From positions 86,138,610 through 86,202,609 of the forward strand of contig NC_054702.1 of NCBI RefSeq assembly GCF_016097555.1: 64,000 nucleotides of DNA, written 5' to 3'. Position numbers and translations under genes: made by a program. Of this stretch, positions 34,201-44,564 are shown in pieces (position 1 is the stretch's first letter; each line of letters starts with the position of its first letter). The stretch is from Gigantopelta aegis. Its lineage: Eukaryota > Mollusca > Gastropoda > Neomphalida > Peltospiridae. Below the pieces are notes generated by a model. It was not told the DNA's origin. It made no database searches and saw only the letters and a program-made list of their open reading frames with translations.

Positions 34201-36525
34201 ATATTGGTATATTTTTACAAACTAATATTTTGTTAAATAAATAAAAATAGATTAACCCTTAAGTAACATCATTAATTGTTTTTGAAAACTATCAAAGAAC
34301 GGCACACAAAAAAACCACCAACAACCCCACGCTCAGTATTTATAAATGTACTTAAGTTAATGTATGATAGTTATCTACATATTTAAAGTACATACTAGAT
34401 AAGTATCATACTTTGACTTTAATATGTTTATGAATACAGAGCCAGATTAACATAAACAAATAAATAAATAAATAAAAGTTTGTTTTGTTTAACGACACCA
34501 CTAGAGCACATTGATTAATTTATCATCAGCTGTTGGATATCAAACATTTGGTAATTCTGACACATAGTCATCAGGAAACCTGCTACATTTTTCCTAATGC
34601 AGAAAGGGATCTTTTATATGCATGTTCCCACAGACAGAAAAGCACATACCACGCCCTTTGACCAGTTATGGTACAAATAAATAAATAATGCAGTTAGCTT
34701 ACACTACACCAGTTTATGATAGGCAAGACATTCAATGCCACTAGATTCTTTTTCATATTTTGTCTTCTTTTCAGTTCCTTTTCAGATCACTTTGATGAGA
34801 GCCAGTTGTTCAAAGGAAATTCAAAAGAGGCTTTAAAGTTAAAGGTTTGTGGTTGCTATTTTTATAACAATAACCCATTTATTTTACAAAGAAAAATAAG
34901 ACTTGACCTACAAATAGAGATTGTGACCCTAACACATATTATGCACTTAATCACATTTAAATACCATGAGATATTCACTTTTAAAAATATTACATTCACA
35001 TCCATTTATTGTTAATAATACTTTTTCTGATTTGCAGGAAGAATTTCGAAATCATTTCAGGAATATTTCCCGTATCATGGACTGTGTTGGTTGTGACAAA
35101 TGCAAGCTTTGGGGAAAATTACAGGTAGGAATAATAAGCAGAATAAATACTGATATAGAAACTTTGCAGTGTTCAAGACAACATGACATAATTAGTCATT
35201 TCATGTGGATATAAAATCTTTGGTTCTTACGGAAGTTTTTGCCTATTAATCTTAGCTAGGTGCTTACTTTATATACTTACTTTTTGTCTTACTTTATTTT
35301 ACTGAAAGCATTTACCTTTGAAAACCTTGATGGAAATAGATGGCACTTTTATAATAATATATTAAAAATGGATTAGTGGTCTTGACAAGTGTTTTTCTTG
35401 CATGGGTATCATTCATTTATTTGTTTATTGATTCATTTATTCATTCATTCATTCTTTCATGTTCATATGGCACAGTCATAAAACTATGAAGCATCTTTTA
35501 TATAGTATAATGCACACACCAGTTACAATTATGGTGTGTTATGTGTATTAGGTATTTAATATTTATGAACCTGGCATTGATGCAGTAAACTGTGTTATAT
35601 TCATGCTGATATTGTTAATTTAAAAAACCCTATAAGTACCTGTGTTTTGACACACCTAAGAATTTCTGCTTACTTTGGCCACTGGTAGCTCTTAATATTT
35701 GTGTAACATTCATTCGTTCATATGTTCATTTATTCACTGACTCATTCATTCGTTTGTTCACTTATTCATTCATTACTTTCAGATTAATGGCATGGGCACT
35801 GCATTAAAAATCCTGTTTTCGGGTGATACTATTGGACCTCAGTCAACTGTTAATGCAAAGAGCAAGAAAACATTCCAGCTCACCAGAACAGAAATCGTGA
35901 CACTCTTTAATGCTTTTGGAAGGTAAGCACTGTTTATCCTGTGGTGAGGCTTCAGAATGGTTGTCTGTTTGGAGACATTTGGGTTGGGTTCTTTGTGTGA
36001 AGGACCATGAGTGGTTTCCAATGGGTTGGGAGCACAATAGTGTTGACTGGATGTTTAAAAAAAAAAATTAAAACCCACTAAATATGTCATCTAATTTACA
36101 TCAAACTAATTGTTTAGTATGATACATATTAGTAGAGATTTGGTATCGACCTAGCCAGATCAATACTAGTTGAGAATTTCCAAAGAATAATGGAAAAAAG
36201 AAGGTACATCAAAATATTCTCCAGATAGTTGGGAATTTGCAAAGAATAATCATGAAAGAAAATTGCATCAAAATATATATATTTGAAAATGATCAATGAA
36301 TTTATTTAATTTTATTCATAGTAGGTCATACATGGTACTGATTTTTAAATGTGTTTTTCCCAGTATTTACTAGTTTTAATACCTTGTCATAAAAATTAAA
36401 AAAAGAAAATCTACAATTAAAAATATTATGGGTTGTATTCCATGTTGTTGAGATTACATTGTTAATTTTGCAGGTTGTCAAACAGTATCCACTTTTTGGA
36501 AGAATTCCGTGCAAAGTTAAAGTGA
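10293..36525 (+). CDS. ERO1: ERO1, endoplasmic reticulum oxidoreductin-1, 17 coding exons
   Basis: Known role: FAD-dependent thiol oxidase of the ER lumen that reoxidises protein disulfide isomerase and passes electrons to oxygen. Coding exons: 10293-10415, 16271-16390, 18829-18912, 19462-19512, 20967-21040, 22907-22980, 24199-24319, 26032-26075, 27261-27272, 27968-27982, 32172-32264, 33491-33660, 34116-34192, 34775-34844, 35038-35124, 35783-35922, 36474-36525. The total is 1407 nt, 468 aa, the same length as human ERO1A. Residues 1-24 form a hydrophobic signal peptide. Motifs: [14 protein letters not shown], shuttle pair C97/C102 (CALKDC), regulatory-type C137, [34 protein letters not shown], and the active site CVGCDKC (C392/C395). 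No KDEL-type tail is present (ends FRAKLK), as is usual for animal ERO1, which is held by PDI and ERp44. The annotated start is the first in-frame ATG. Confidence 0.96.
10866..12663. mobile_element. composite element with GCTAGCCC hairpins at both ends
   Basis: The left end (CAGAGTTTCCGCTAGCCCAA) and the inverted right end (CGGGCTAGCGGATTTGTCG, AACTCTG) form an imperfect inverted repeat. CACTAGCCC/GGGCTAGTG hairpins recur at 10880-10905, 11466-11530 and 12565-12640. It holds the complete TTAA MITE at 11044-11406. No protein motif was recognised. It lies in ERO1 intron 1. Confidence 0.55.
11044..11406. mobile_element. TTAA-ended MITE, copy B, intact ends
   Basis: Starts TTAAAGGGATACACCCTAG and ends CTAGTGTATGTCCCTTTAA, a nearly perfect 19-bp terminal inverted repeat, 363 bp in all. 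TTAA at both ends is the target and footprint of piggyBac-like transposases, so a piggyBac-mobilised MITE is likely but not proven. It sits inside the larger GCTAGCCC element at 10866-12663. Confidence 0.8.
14450..14668 (+). mobile_element. 3'-truncated SINE, GGCCTCGGTGG-head subfamily
   Basis: Matches the copies at 823 and 21406 from GTACAGGCTGG to AAATAAAAGATTCCTTGCTG, then stops before the tail. It lies in ERO1 intron 1. Confidence 0.8.
14761..15521. mobile_element. TTAA-ended MITE, copy C, longer relative
   Basis: Starts TTAAAGGGACACACCCTAG and ends CTAGGGTGTGCGGCTTTAA. The right part (ACAGGTTTGTAGATTAACC) matches copies A and B. The central 350 bp are extra or strongly diverged. It lies in ERO1 intron 1. 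Confidence 0.7.
16168..16213. repeat. CAGTGAAAC MITE end fragment
   Basis: TTTACAGAGGGTCCAGTTTTG followed by AGGGGTTTCATAGTA is one terminus of the family. It lies 58 bp before ERO1 exon 2. Confidence 0.6.
16901..18753 (-). mobile_element. 1.85-kb TTAA-flanked TIR element with decayed coding remnants
   Basis: A perfect terminal inverted repeat of about 22 bp (TTAAAGGAGACCGGACACC inward) bounds 1853 bp. On the minus strand, [13 protein letters not shown] near 18470 and [11 protein letters not shown] near 18000 resemble, in order, the Y-x-F-E-P and C-x-C-x-x-C-x-P-M-x-T-E motifs of the P2X7-cytoplasmic (ballast-like) domain found in many invertebrate repeats. The reading is broken by stops and no transposase was recognised, so it is probably non-autonomous. 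A shorter repeat at about 17738-17820 is nested in it. Confidence 0.65.
17738..17870 (+). repeat. short repeat with poly-G, nested in the TTAA element
   Basis: CACTGACGGACCGGGTATAAAC, GGTTACAATGGCAAAAATTAATGTG and CTCATAAGTGG, then a run of about 24 G. The same modules occur inverted at 51940-52140. Confidence 0.6.
18934..19065. repeat. palindromic mini-element next to ERO1 exon 3
   Basis: The left arm (GTGTTTTTTAATATGGAAAATATCAACC) and the right arm (GGTTGATATTTTACATATTAAAAAACATG) are nearly complementary over about 28 bp, with a loop of about 40 bp. It starts 22 bp after exon 3. Confidence 0.7.
19853..19988. repeat. palindromic mini-element, CTGTTAGATACCATTTATC arms
   Basis: CTGTTAGATACCATTTATCT near 19862 and its reverse complement AGATAAATGGTATCTAACAG near 19960 form long arms. 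A related half occurs at 37140-37180 (CATTAGATACCAGTTATCTTA). Confidence 0.7.
20401..20494 (-). repeat. SINE head fragment feeding a minisatellite
   Basis: CCCAATGGGCCCACTGACGG to GGGCTACGTCCCACCCC is the 5' head of the GTAGCCCAGTGG-type SINE on the minus strand. Its last 25 or so bases recur in every unit of the array that starts here. Confidence 0.75.
20467..20951 (+). repeat. 69-bp minisatellite, 7 copies, next to ERO1 exon 5
   Basis: Seven nearly identical 69-bp units. Each joins about 25 bp of SINE head (TTACCACTGGGCTGCGTCCC) to about 44 bp of intron (ATGAAGCACTAAATACTGG to TTAGTATGTGTT). The period is a multiple of three, so one frame stays open for 177 codons, but the product would be low-complexity repeats and is not a gene. 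The array ends 15 bp before exon 5 (20967), and each unit carries TTAATGTATTAGTATG, similar to the true acceptor TTAATGTTCTAG|TATG. Confidence 0.92.
21406..21755 (+). mobile_element. 5'-truncated SINE with 15-bp target duplication
   Basis: Starts at CAGGCTGGTAGGTACTGGG, so about 35 bp of the tRNA-like head are missing, and ends in TTAAATAAAACATTTCTTTC. The exact 15-bp duplication TTTAAAGAAATTTAA lies at 21391-21405 and 21756-21770. Truncation with a clean duplication fits LINE-style target-primed insertion. It lies in ERO1 intron 5. Confidence 0.88.
21811..22017. mobile_element. hAT-like MITE, CAGTGCCGGATTTA ends
   Basis: Starts CAGTGCCGGATTTATAAGGG and ends GGTCTAAATCTGGCCCTG; 12 of the 14 outer bases are complementary. 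The flanking 8-mers TGTCCATC and CGTCCATC match at 7 of 8, the target size of hAT transposons. The ends are G/C-rich (GGGCCCTC against GAGGGCCC). It lies in ERO1 intron 5. Confidence 0.75.
25397..25600. repeat. short element with CATAGGATTTTGAA and poly-G start
   Basis: GGTGTACATAGGATTTTGAAGGGG at the left, and GGGGGGTTCAGTCGAACCCATCG then ACCCCTGGGTCCACAG at the right. The ends are loosely complementary. It looks like an old hAT-type MITE. Confidence 0.4.
26282..27025. mobile_element. TTAAAGG-ended repeat, copy 1
   Basis: Starts TTAAAGGGATGCTCTGGC and ends near GATCTGACTGCCCTAGTAA. The interior (GGTACAAATGTGACGG, AAAATGGCTGCTAC, CATCTTTCCAACACATAAG) recurs inverted at 45150-46345. It lies in ERO1 intron 8, shortly before the first micro-exon. 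Confidence 0.65.
27261..27272 (+). other. ERO1: ERO1 micro-exon 9 (12 nt)
   Basis: The 12 bases lie between TTTGCAG and GTTAGT. With the flanking phase-1 exons they encode about T-K-Y-H. They lie in the variable loop between NCFKP and the C-L-E-K-R motif, where animal ERO1 proteins differ in length. Skipping the exon keeps the frame. The call rests on splice-site quality and phase only, with no transcript. Confidence 0.6.
27379..27559. mobile_element. CAGTGAAAC palindromic MITE, copy 1
   Basis: ACAGTGAAATACCTCTAAATGG at the left and TTTTGAGGGGTATCACTGTA at the right. The family pattern is two half-palindromes around TACTGATATTTAAAA. It lies between the two ERO1 micro-exons. Confidence 0.75.
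27968..27982 (+). other. ERO1: ERO1 micro-exon 10 (15 nt)
   Basis: The 15 bases lie between TTTGCAG and GTAAAAG, phase 1 on both sides. They encode E-P-H-I-E and join to the next exon as D-M-C-L-E-K-R, matching the place of the family's W-L-E-G-L-C-x-E-K-R stretch. The I-E residues of that motif come from this exon, which makes it more secure than the 12-nt one. Confidence 0.7.
28348..28670 (-). mobile_element. SINE, GTAGCCCAGTGG-head with TTTAACGACACCAC tail
   Basis: Minus-strand copy with a tRNA-like head at about 28590-28655 and the tail AACGACACCACAAGAGAACATTG in place of the AACGACGCACTCAACAC tail of other copies. It lies in the long ERO1 intron between the second micro-exon and exon 11. 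Confidence 0.82.
29031..29192. mobile_element. CAGTGAAAC palindromic MITE, copy 2
   Basis: ACAGTGAAACTCCTCTAAAC to TTTGTGGGGTTTCACAGT. Same order of blocks as the other copies (CTGATATTTAAAAAGGG, TTTACAGAGGGTCCAG). Confidence 0.8.
29200..31190. other. ERO1 intron 10, middle, no recognised feature
   Basis: AT-rich intron between the CAGTGAAAC MITE and the tiny SINE at 31204. I see no coding exon, repeat family or RNA gene; the short open frames lack splice context. Confidence 0.5.
31204..31262 (+). mobile_element. very short 5'-truncated SINE tail with target duplication
   Basis: Only about 59 bp of SINE tail (CCGACACCATATAACC to AACATTTCCTTT) are present, flanked by the 12-bp duplication CTCTTGTGATGT at 31192-31203 and 31263-31274. 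A tail-only copy with its own duplication shows that the 3' end is what the donor LINE machinery recognises. Confidence 0.8.
34478..34672 (-). mobile_element. head-less SINE (5'-truncated), minus strand
   Basis: Tail TTTAACGACACCACTAGAGC and body to CACATACCACGCCCTTTGACC, with no tRNA-like head. Both ends abut AAATAAATAAATAA-type sequence, consistent with a target duplication in a simple repeat. Confidence 0.75.
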
Positions 36526-39520
36526 AAGAGATGAAAGTTATTGAAGAAATAGCCAATAATAGTGTGGATTTGGTCACAATGTTCAAAGGAAAAACTCCAC
36601 AATATTGCACTTCTGTTGTGACAAGTGATTCACAATGTAATGCATTTGTGCAGTATTTCAGAATCTTCATAAATAATCAAAACTTTTATTCTAGCAATGC
36701 TCACAAATTTTGTCTGAAAAATGTCTCTGACTTTAAAGGGACTGCCTTACGTGACTGTCATAGGTGACTGCCATATATGAGCATATTTATTAAATGTCTT
36801 TTTTTTGATTGGAGCAATGTTTGTTTTGGATAGAGCAACGATGATGAATGGTAATATTGTATGTAGGCATTATACAAAAAAAAGAAAAGAAAGAAACAAT
36901 CTTAAATTGCACTGGCACATTTTTATTCTTAATCATCTAACTTTAAAAACCAAGAAATTAGATTAAACACCTAAAGGAATTGGGAATTCATAACAAATGT
37001 GTAGGTGTTTATTAGCCCCGGATAGATATACACACTGGCTATGTTTTTGAAACATAAAGGTCAGAAGCTTGTTAACCACCATTTTGTTGTTGATCATCGA
37101 AATGAATATGTCAAATACACAAGCATGAAGAATACTACATGAGTGGCCATTAGATACCAGTTATCTTATAAATTGTTGCAAAGCTTATTTAATGAGTGAT
37201 ACTTTATGTCTCACCTGTACGCAGTAAAAAGGCGAGATATAGGTAGTACTTATCTGCTGGCAGTGGCCTCGGCAATGACAGCTGTGTCAACTTTTGTGTT
37301 TAACTCAGTGTTAAACATTCATGTTTAGCTCCATTTCTCACAAACTACAAGTGCTTGATCAATGAAACTTGGTTTATAGTTACATCTATGAGTATGAATG
37401 TTCATCTCAGTGTATTAAAAAAAGAAAAGATTTTTTTTTTTTTTTGCTTTTTTTTTTTAAACATGCATTGTGATGATCGTCTATAGATGCAACAATCAGC
37501 GACACTAAATAAGTTTGACAGGTGAATCATTTAATTCTGCAGTAAATGGGACCAAAAGGACACAGGTACAGGATTCTGTTTCTTAAATATTCTCACAAAC
37601 CAGTTTTAATTATGTCTTTTTAGCTAAAATTAATTACATTGTTTGTAATTAAGTTATTGTTAGAAATCTGTACTTGTAGGGCTGAACTTATGAAGGCTGG
37701 TCATCTTTAAACACAGGTGTTAAAGCATAGTAAATGTTTGTAGTTATAAATACATGTGTAAGTCTATAACAGGCTTTGTAAATTCGGCTAATAGTGTTTA
37801 ATTTCAGTGAATGGTTTTGGATTTAATGTGTAAATACAAATTGTCACATGGTGTACTCTCAAATAGGTTTAACTGTTAATAAAAAAAATTATTATTGTAT
37901 TTTTTGTGTGCAACTGGCAAAATCTTGGCTGTAATGAAAACTGCAGTGAAAAAATAATTTGTGGAAACAATATTAACAGAAAATCATTTGGGTGATTTAT
38001 GACTTTTTTATGTGTATTTTTCAAATTAAATTACAATGTGGCAGCTAGTCTAAAATAACATTAATACAAAAGAAAGCAAAATATTGCAGAGGATTTTGCC
38101 CTTTTTATGATCTTGTTAAAGTGTTTAGGAGCTTGAATTTTGGTGTTACATCATGTTAAAGTGTTTTGTTTACACTTAATATGTTTAACAAATTCTAGCA
38201 AAGCTAGAATGTGTATATGTTTTATGTTATATGATCTCGTATATCAAATAGTGATATAACTAGTTTTTGGTCATTTGTTAAACCATATCTTCGGTTTCAC
38301 TTCCATTTCAGAATTTAAGTTACCATAAACATGAACATTAGATACTTCTTACCACAGTTACATACATCATGTACTATTTTGATTCCTGTTTGAACTCCAT
38401 TAATTTGATCATCAGACCAGCTTTTTGGGGCTCCATAGTTACATAATTAAATCCACATGACAAAATGTTTTTTTTTTTGTACTTCTTTAGGAGGAATTAA
38501 CACTGAAATTTTCTAACCATTCATGTATAAATGCAATTTTAAAAAATTGTAATTTTTTCTCCATAATACATTCCTGCTACCGGTTTCATATCATTTTCAT
38601 CAGTGTAGTTTGTAGATATCAGTGTTTCCCAATGTATACAATTTTGTTAACACACATACTTCTAAATGTTAATAAATGCACATGGTCTTTTTTGTTGGTG
38701 GTACTTAAATTTCTTTTTAGTCATCGATATTAATGTTGTTATGCTTTGTGCAATACACACAGAAATGTTTTTCACTGATTTATGTAATAAGGTTATGGTC
38801 GTAGATATTTGATAACTTGAAAAGTATCTTTATGTATATAATTACTTAACACTTGTGGAGTATGTTTATCTTTCTCCAAGGCATTATGCTAAGGAACATT
38901 GGACAGGTAGTCTCGTGTGAATTAGAATATAGGACGTTTTGTAATGGTTTTAAGTTTAATGTTTGACGTTTTATTTATTTTTGTTCACTGTTGTGTTTTT
39001 TAATTTCACTACTGTAATAATTCTACTAATCTTGAATATGAAAAAAAAAAATTCAACTATGCTTAATGCTTATAGAATAAATTCTGGATATTTTCAAATT
39101 TTAAAAATCATTTTATTTGTTTCTTTTTTCCTTCAGAACATAATTTCCAGATCCATCTTTATAAAAGGTCTTTTTAGTCTGTTGTTTTTAGTTCTCCTTG
39201 ACAACTATGCTGTAACCTACTGTAGTCTGACAGTCAGTAAAACTTATTTTAAAACCCCCGTTTTATTATGAATTGTAATTTGGTATAAAAATATATGTAT
39301 ATTTAGGTAATACTGTAGATCATGAAAGTTTTGTGAACAGCAAAGAATTGCTAAAATGCTGAATGAATAATGATTGCAGTGCTTTATTTTCCCAATAATA
39401 TGAAGAAAAAAACCCACATTGTATTACCGGTATTCAATCATTCAGTAAACGGAAACCTACACAAAAAACAATTTGGATTTACTGTAAATTATCGCTATTA
39501 ATCAATCACCCATTTTACTC
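36526..39520 (+). other. ERO1 3'UTR or downstream flank
   Basis: Follows the ERO1 stop directly with no coding signal. It holds a segment at 37196-37420 (GTCTCACCTGTACGCAGTAA, CTCCATTTCTCACAAACTAC) that looks like a dispersed molluscan repeat. The true mRNA end is not clear; AATAAA occurs near 38670. Confidence 0.4.
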
Positions 39521-39525
39521 GTGTT

Positions 39526-39600
39526 TACATCCACTGAAGGTTCAAGCACGACTGTCTTGGGCACATTCTCCAAGATTCCCTGGTGTCTGCATCAAGAAAT
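39526..39600 (-). repeat. fragment of a second SINE family
   Basis: CACTGAAGGTTCAAGCACGAC and CTTGGGCACATTC match the tail end of the better-preserved copy at 43320. Confidence 0.5.
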
Positions 39601-40248
39601 AGAGTTATTACAAATGTGTATATGCCAATATTATCTTCATAAAAATGCTGATGCAACAATTTTTTTTGGAAATATCGATATTGATGAAGTGGAAGTGATT
39701 GATTTAAAAAAATTATTTTTTTAGTAATGCATCTTTAATTCCCAGCACAAAAACTTTCATATTCTCAAATAATAGTTACCATATCTGGACCTTTGCCGTA
39801 TTAAAAAAAACCTAATTAAAATCAGAGAGCAAACAAAGATCAAAGGTTAAGTTGAGACATAGCATCACAGCAGTTTAGATCAAATACTATGTCTTATTTT
39901 AAGAGTATTTTAATGAAAAATGACGTGTTTATACATGTAGAAATGATGATTAATTCATAATAGGTAAATTTAAATATATCATTCCTTACATTTGAAATAG
40001 AAAAACAAAGCCAACTGACTGACCACCATGACTGGCATGTCTATATTCACTGATGTACTGAAACAAAAAACCAACTTGAGATGAACTAGCCTAAATGTGA
40101 ACATTGGCAAGTGATAACTGATGGTAGCATCTGGGCAACACATACATTGTGCTTTACCAATTAGGTTACTTGAAAATACAGTATGTTATGGTATGGATCG
40201 TGGTAATAGTCCATTTGCTTTTTTGTTCCAGTATAATTCAGATATGCC

Positions 40249-40740
40249 ACTGTGTTCGAAATTAACGGTATCACGATATCCCAGAATTTAATTTTGGATA
40301 CCAGACTTCAAGAACCCAGTATCCCACCGGGATGTCATATAATGTTTTTGGGGTTTTTTTTTTTTAAATCCTGCATTTTTAGTTTTCACTAAAACAATGA
40401 AAGTCGTTATGTACTGATAAGTTAAGTAAAAGTATTTTCGAGCTTGTCTAATGCTATGCCATAACAATACCCCCCCTCCCCCAAATTGTACCCAGTCTAA
40501 TGCTACACTGGAGCAAGAGCGGCGTAGCAATAGACTGGGAACCGCCGAGTTGCTATTGTTTTTGTTGGATGTTTTCTCACTTCAATAGACTGGGAATGAG
40601 AACATTGTCGTCCAAGTTTGTTATGATGTTATTTATGAATTTCATTTAAATGGGATACTAAATTCTCAGGTGGGATACCAGATTTGGAAATGTTAGTATC
40701 CAACTGGGATACTGGCCAAATTTTTTAATCTCGAACACTG
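40249..40740. mobile_element. MITE with CAGTGTTCGA ends
   Basis: The left end CTGTGTTCGAAATTAACGG and right end TTTAATCTCGAACACTG are inverted copies. The interior repeats modules around GGGATACCAG and CCAGTATCCCACCGGG in both orientations. TATGCC flanks both sides (40243-40248, 40741-40746). It lies in the ERO1 3' flank. Confidence 0.65.
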
Positions 40741-41474
40741 TATGCCCATGACGAGAATGTAGACAAACTAAACCACTGGGTTTCAATATTGTCAATGTTC
40801 TACTGTTTGCTTATGATAATCATGCTTTGCAATCTGTGTAATTTATTACTTGCTTTTTGATTTTATTTGTTTTTGTTGTTGTACAATCTGAAACTTGCAT
40901 TTTGACCATCTTTTCACTGATATTTCAGATTCTCTAATATCTGCTTGTTTTCATGGTTTTGTTTCACAGTAGTTTTAGTATAGTCTAATTAGATCAATGT
41001 TAGTATATTCATGAAATGTATGAATATTAATTTTGAATGCCATTCTAATGAGTTGTGTATTGTTACATTGCCTTCCTGTGATAATTCTTATGATTGTTGC
41101 ACTGTAATTATTGTACTGAACTACTGCAACAGTACAAAAGTGTAACTACATGTTATGTGGTTGCCATACATCATTATCTATCATTAACAACAGCTTCTTT
41201 ACACATGAAATTTGTTTAGATAAGTTTTCCCGGTTTAATAAGGTAGAATTTCTTAAAATGATCGTTAGCTGTTACCAAAGATATCTTATTTATCTCAAGT
41301 AATAATCATTTTAGAAATTTGAATTTTAGTCAATAATTATTGGATGGTATTATTTTATATGAGGACTATTTCATATAAGGGATCTCCTTTTTGTTCATTC
41401 CAGAACACTTTCATTGTTTATTGCAATTAATAAAAAAATATCTGAAGATTGTAGAGACCAAAGCTGTATGTATG

Positions 41475-41478
<4 letters not shown>

Positions 41479-41550
<72 letters not shown>
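41479..41550. repeat. (TA)n microsatellite
   Basis: About 36 uninterrupted TA units. Confidence 0.95.
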
Positions 41551-41553
<3 letters not shown>

Positions 41554-41810
41554 TGGGCCTAGGAATAATGACTAAATTACACATTGTTTTAGTTTTAAAT
41601 GTATTTGCAATAAACAAGTGTTTTGGACGGTACAAAACAAGATCCTTCTATGAAATAGCTCATCTTTGTCATAGCTAGACAAGTTATGCCTGCTAAGAAT
41701 GTTAGATCAGTGCTGAAGATGAGAAACCCTGCTAGTAAGGCAGGATATTTAGTTTTCAAAAACTTGAGCTCAGGGATGCCATTTTGAGGGTTTAAAAGCA
41801 AATTATATAG

Positions 41811-41993
41811 GTAGTGAAACTTGTCTAAACTGGACCCTGAACAAACTGAAATCATGTGAAAACTGTCCAATTTCATGGTCCCGAATGTTCTAAATTCTAA
41901 AATGCGACCCTCTAAACACCGGTCCTGTCTAAATATTAGGTCTAATATTAGGTCCCCGGCATGATACAGTTTAGACAGGACTGTTTCACTGTA
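41811..41993. mobile_element. CAGTGAAAC palindromic MITE, diverged copy 3
   Basis: GTAGTGAAACTTGTCTAAACTGG at the left and GACAGGACTGTTTCACTGTAG at the right, with a rearranged middle. Confidence 0.65.
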
Positions 41994-43319
41994 GTTGGAA
42001 CATTTTTTAAAGAAAGATTATGTGCAAAGAATTGCATATTTTTCTCATCAGTGGTTGATCCACTAATGTATACTGGTTACTGGTAGCAAATATTGCGAAA
42101 TTAAACTACTGTAACCAATATTTAAGATTACAACCATACATTTATTATTAATGACAAAATAAAACTTGTGTTTTGTATTGCTTTGTTTAGAACTTAAAAC
42201 AGTTTAACATTAAATGCAATAAAAGGGTGAAAATAAATTGAAACAAATTTAAAAGCAGTTTTTTCCATATCCATATGATAGCACCAGGCCATCCTTGAAC
42301 ACTGAGAAGCTTTGTAAGATTCTGATTTTGTGTTCTGTAAATTAAGGCTCAAGTATTTGATGTTGAGACAGGTTGTCAAGCAATTGCTTTCCCTGTATAA
42401 AATGTATTGGTTAGATGAAAATTTGGTTCAGCAGTTGAGAAAACATGTTTGAATTTTTTTTTTTTTATTACTTTCACAGGGTTTTTTTTAGTAACAGTAG
42501 ACAAAATGCTTGGTGAAAAGTAAAACTAATTGGAGTCAAAGTGATAATATCACATTCTAATTAGGACATTCTGGTTTTAAGAATATCAACATGGGTATCA
42601 GATTTTATCTACATTAGTGTATGGGTCGAGAATGGGAAGGTGGGGGGGGGGGGGGGGTTAGAGGAAATGAAAAACAATTTAAATGTACTGTAAGGTGTAT
42701 TTTGCTATTTAAAAATGTTTTTAATATATATTGAGGAAGCTATATTTGTGCTACAAAAATAGTACATTCCAGTTTTAATGAATATGTAATTTAATTGTAT
42801 GATTGTGTATTTAGTACCTTAATTCATTCTGTCTTTCGCTCTTTGTTTTCTCTCCTTCCCTCTCGCGCTCTCTCTCTTTCATTGTGTGTGTAAGTGCATG
42901 CTTGCCTTCCTTTTAGTCTTGTTATACCTAGAACATTGCTTAACTTATTCCAATCCTGTTTTTGTACAGTAGTTTATTGCTGTCTCCTCTAATTGTCAAT
43001 AAGATTAAGTAAAATACATTCTTGATGTATATAGTGCTGAAATTTAAATTATTAATTGTTAATAAAACCCATTTGTGAATTGTTTAATACATTAGCAATT
43101 GTTTTATTTTTTATGCCATTTTCATTGCTATTTTCAAAATGTATTGTGAGTTTGATGGAAATAATCAAGGTTTTATTGTAGTCAAAATAAAAATCACATT
43201 TGTTAATTTACATTTGTATTCCACACACAATGATTTCAAAGCAAAATACTTATTGAAGTTTCCACAATAGTAACAAAGATCAAGGTCCTGACGGTTGTAA
43301 TACATTTCATTTCAATTTA
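41994..43319. other. gene-free stretch
   Basis: AT-rich, with a poly-G run at 42641-42658 and a CT-rich tract at 42836-42880. AATAAAACCC near 43064 is a possible late polyadenylation signal. No exon recognised. Confidence 0.4.
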
Positions 43320-43518
43320 TATCCAATTACGGTTCAAGCACACTGTTCTGGGCTCACACCTCAGCTATCTGGGGTGTCTGTCCAAGACAGAGGGATAGCG
43401 GTTAGTTGTAAGAGAGAAGTCAGTGGCCTTACTCTGGGTGGAAGCCGGTACCAGGGTGCGAACCCAGTACCTACCAGCCTTATGTTTGATGGCTTAACCA
43501 CTACATCACCGAGGCCTG
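43320..43518 (-). mobile_element. tRNA-derived SINE with different body (CTGTCTTGGACAGAC family)
   Basis: On the minus strand the head reads GCCTCGGTGATGTAGTGGTT with B box GGTTCGCACCC, related to the head of the 823 copy. The body (ATCCCTCTGTCTTGGACAG, CCCAGATAGCTGAGGTGTG) and tail (GCTTGAACCGTAATTGG) are unrelated to the other SINEs here. Confidence 0.7.
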
Positions 43519-44564
43519 TTAAAGCAGTCTTCATGGCACACAATAACGTTTATTTGAGGTTCTCTAAAGGAATAAGATTGCATAAAATTTCATTTCATGA
43601 TCTGTTGCTTGGCAAGTTTGTTCAGATTGATTTTCATTAATTCAAACAAGAAATTGATGGGGGAAAAAAAGGTTATAAAAAAATAAAATAAAAATAAGCA
43701 TGTAAAATATACTGGTAGGTTGTTTCAGGTAGTCAAGTATGTATGTGACTGGATTGGGACTTGTATTTCAAAATGTGCATATATATCTAAAATACAGCAC
43801 TTGTTTTTTCCACAAAATATCGCAACTACTGCTTCTGAATTTGTAGTCGTTGTATTGAGTACTTATCTATTTATCTTGTTGTTTTTGTTGTTTACATGTT
43901 TAAGAAAATAAAGCCATTTTCTTGAATGGTTATTTTTATGTTTTGCTGAAATATTTATTAACTAGAAATAAATCCTTAAAACTGTTATCTCATGAATTCA
44001 CAGACATGTGACATAAAATCATTGTATTAGTTTACCCAACATTAAAAATGGTTTGTAAAAAGTCATTATGCATAGTAACATTTGTCATATATATAATCCA
44101 AGACAAATGTGGGTTTGAAACAAAATCTAGATATATTGTTGGTCAGGTATCGAGATTGGTGTTAGGGTTAGAGGTTGCACAACAATTTAAAACGGCAACC
44201 CCCATTTAGAATACATGTAAAGTATCAGCTAAAATCATATTGTAAATTTTGGACAGAGAATATGAAACATTTTGGCCAAATAGTGTGAAAACCAGAAACA
44301 CTGTACTGATGATTAAAAATCTGGAATTCTGGATAAATGTGGAAAACTCTCATCTCTGCATAATTAAAACACAATGTATGTCACAGGATTCAAACCTACA
44401 GCTTCAGTTTTCATGGCAACTGACAGACTGCAACATTAACCTTGCAATATCGGTAACATCCACAAAAATGAATGCAAAAGTAATCATAGTGAAGACTAGT
44501 ACTGTCAAACCATTGGGCAAAAGACAATAATATATAGAGATTATTATACAAGCTTGTGTGTCGT

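Noticed and set aside
41411-41635. Open frame with Y-I repeats
   Set aside because: Translation of the (TA)n microsatellite.
44160-44180. Telomere-like TTAGGGTTAG
   Set aside because: Fewer than two units; expected by chance.
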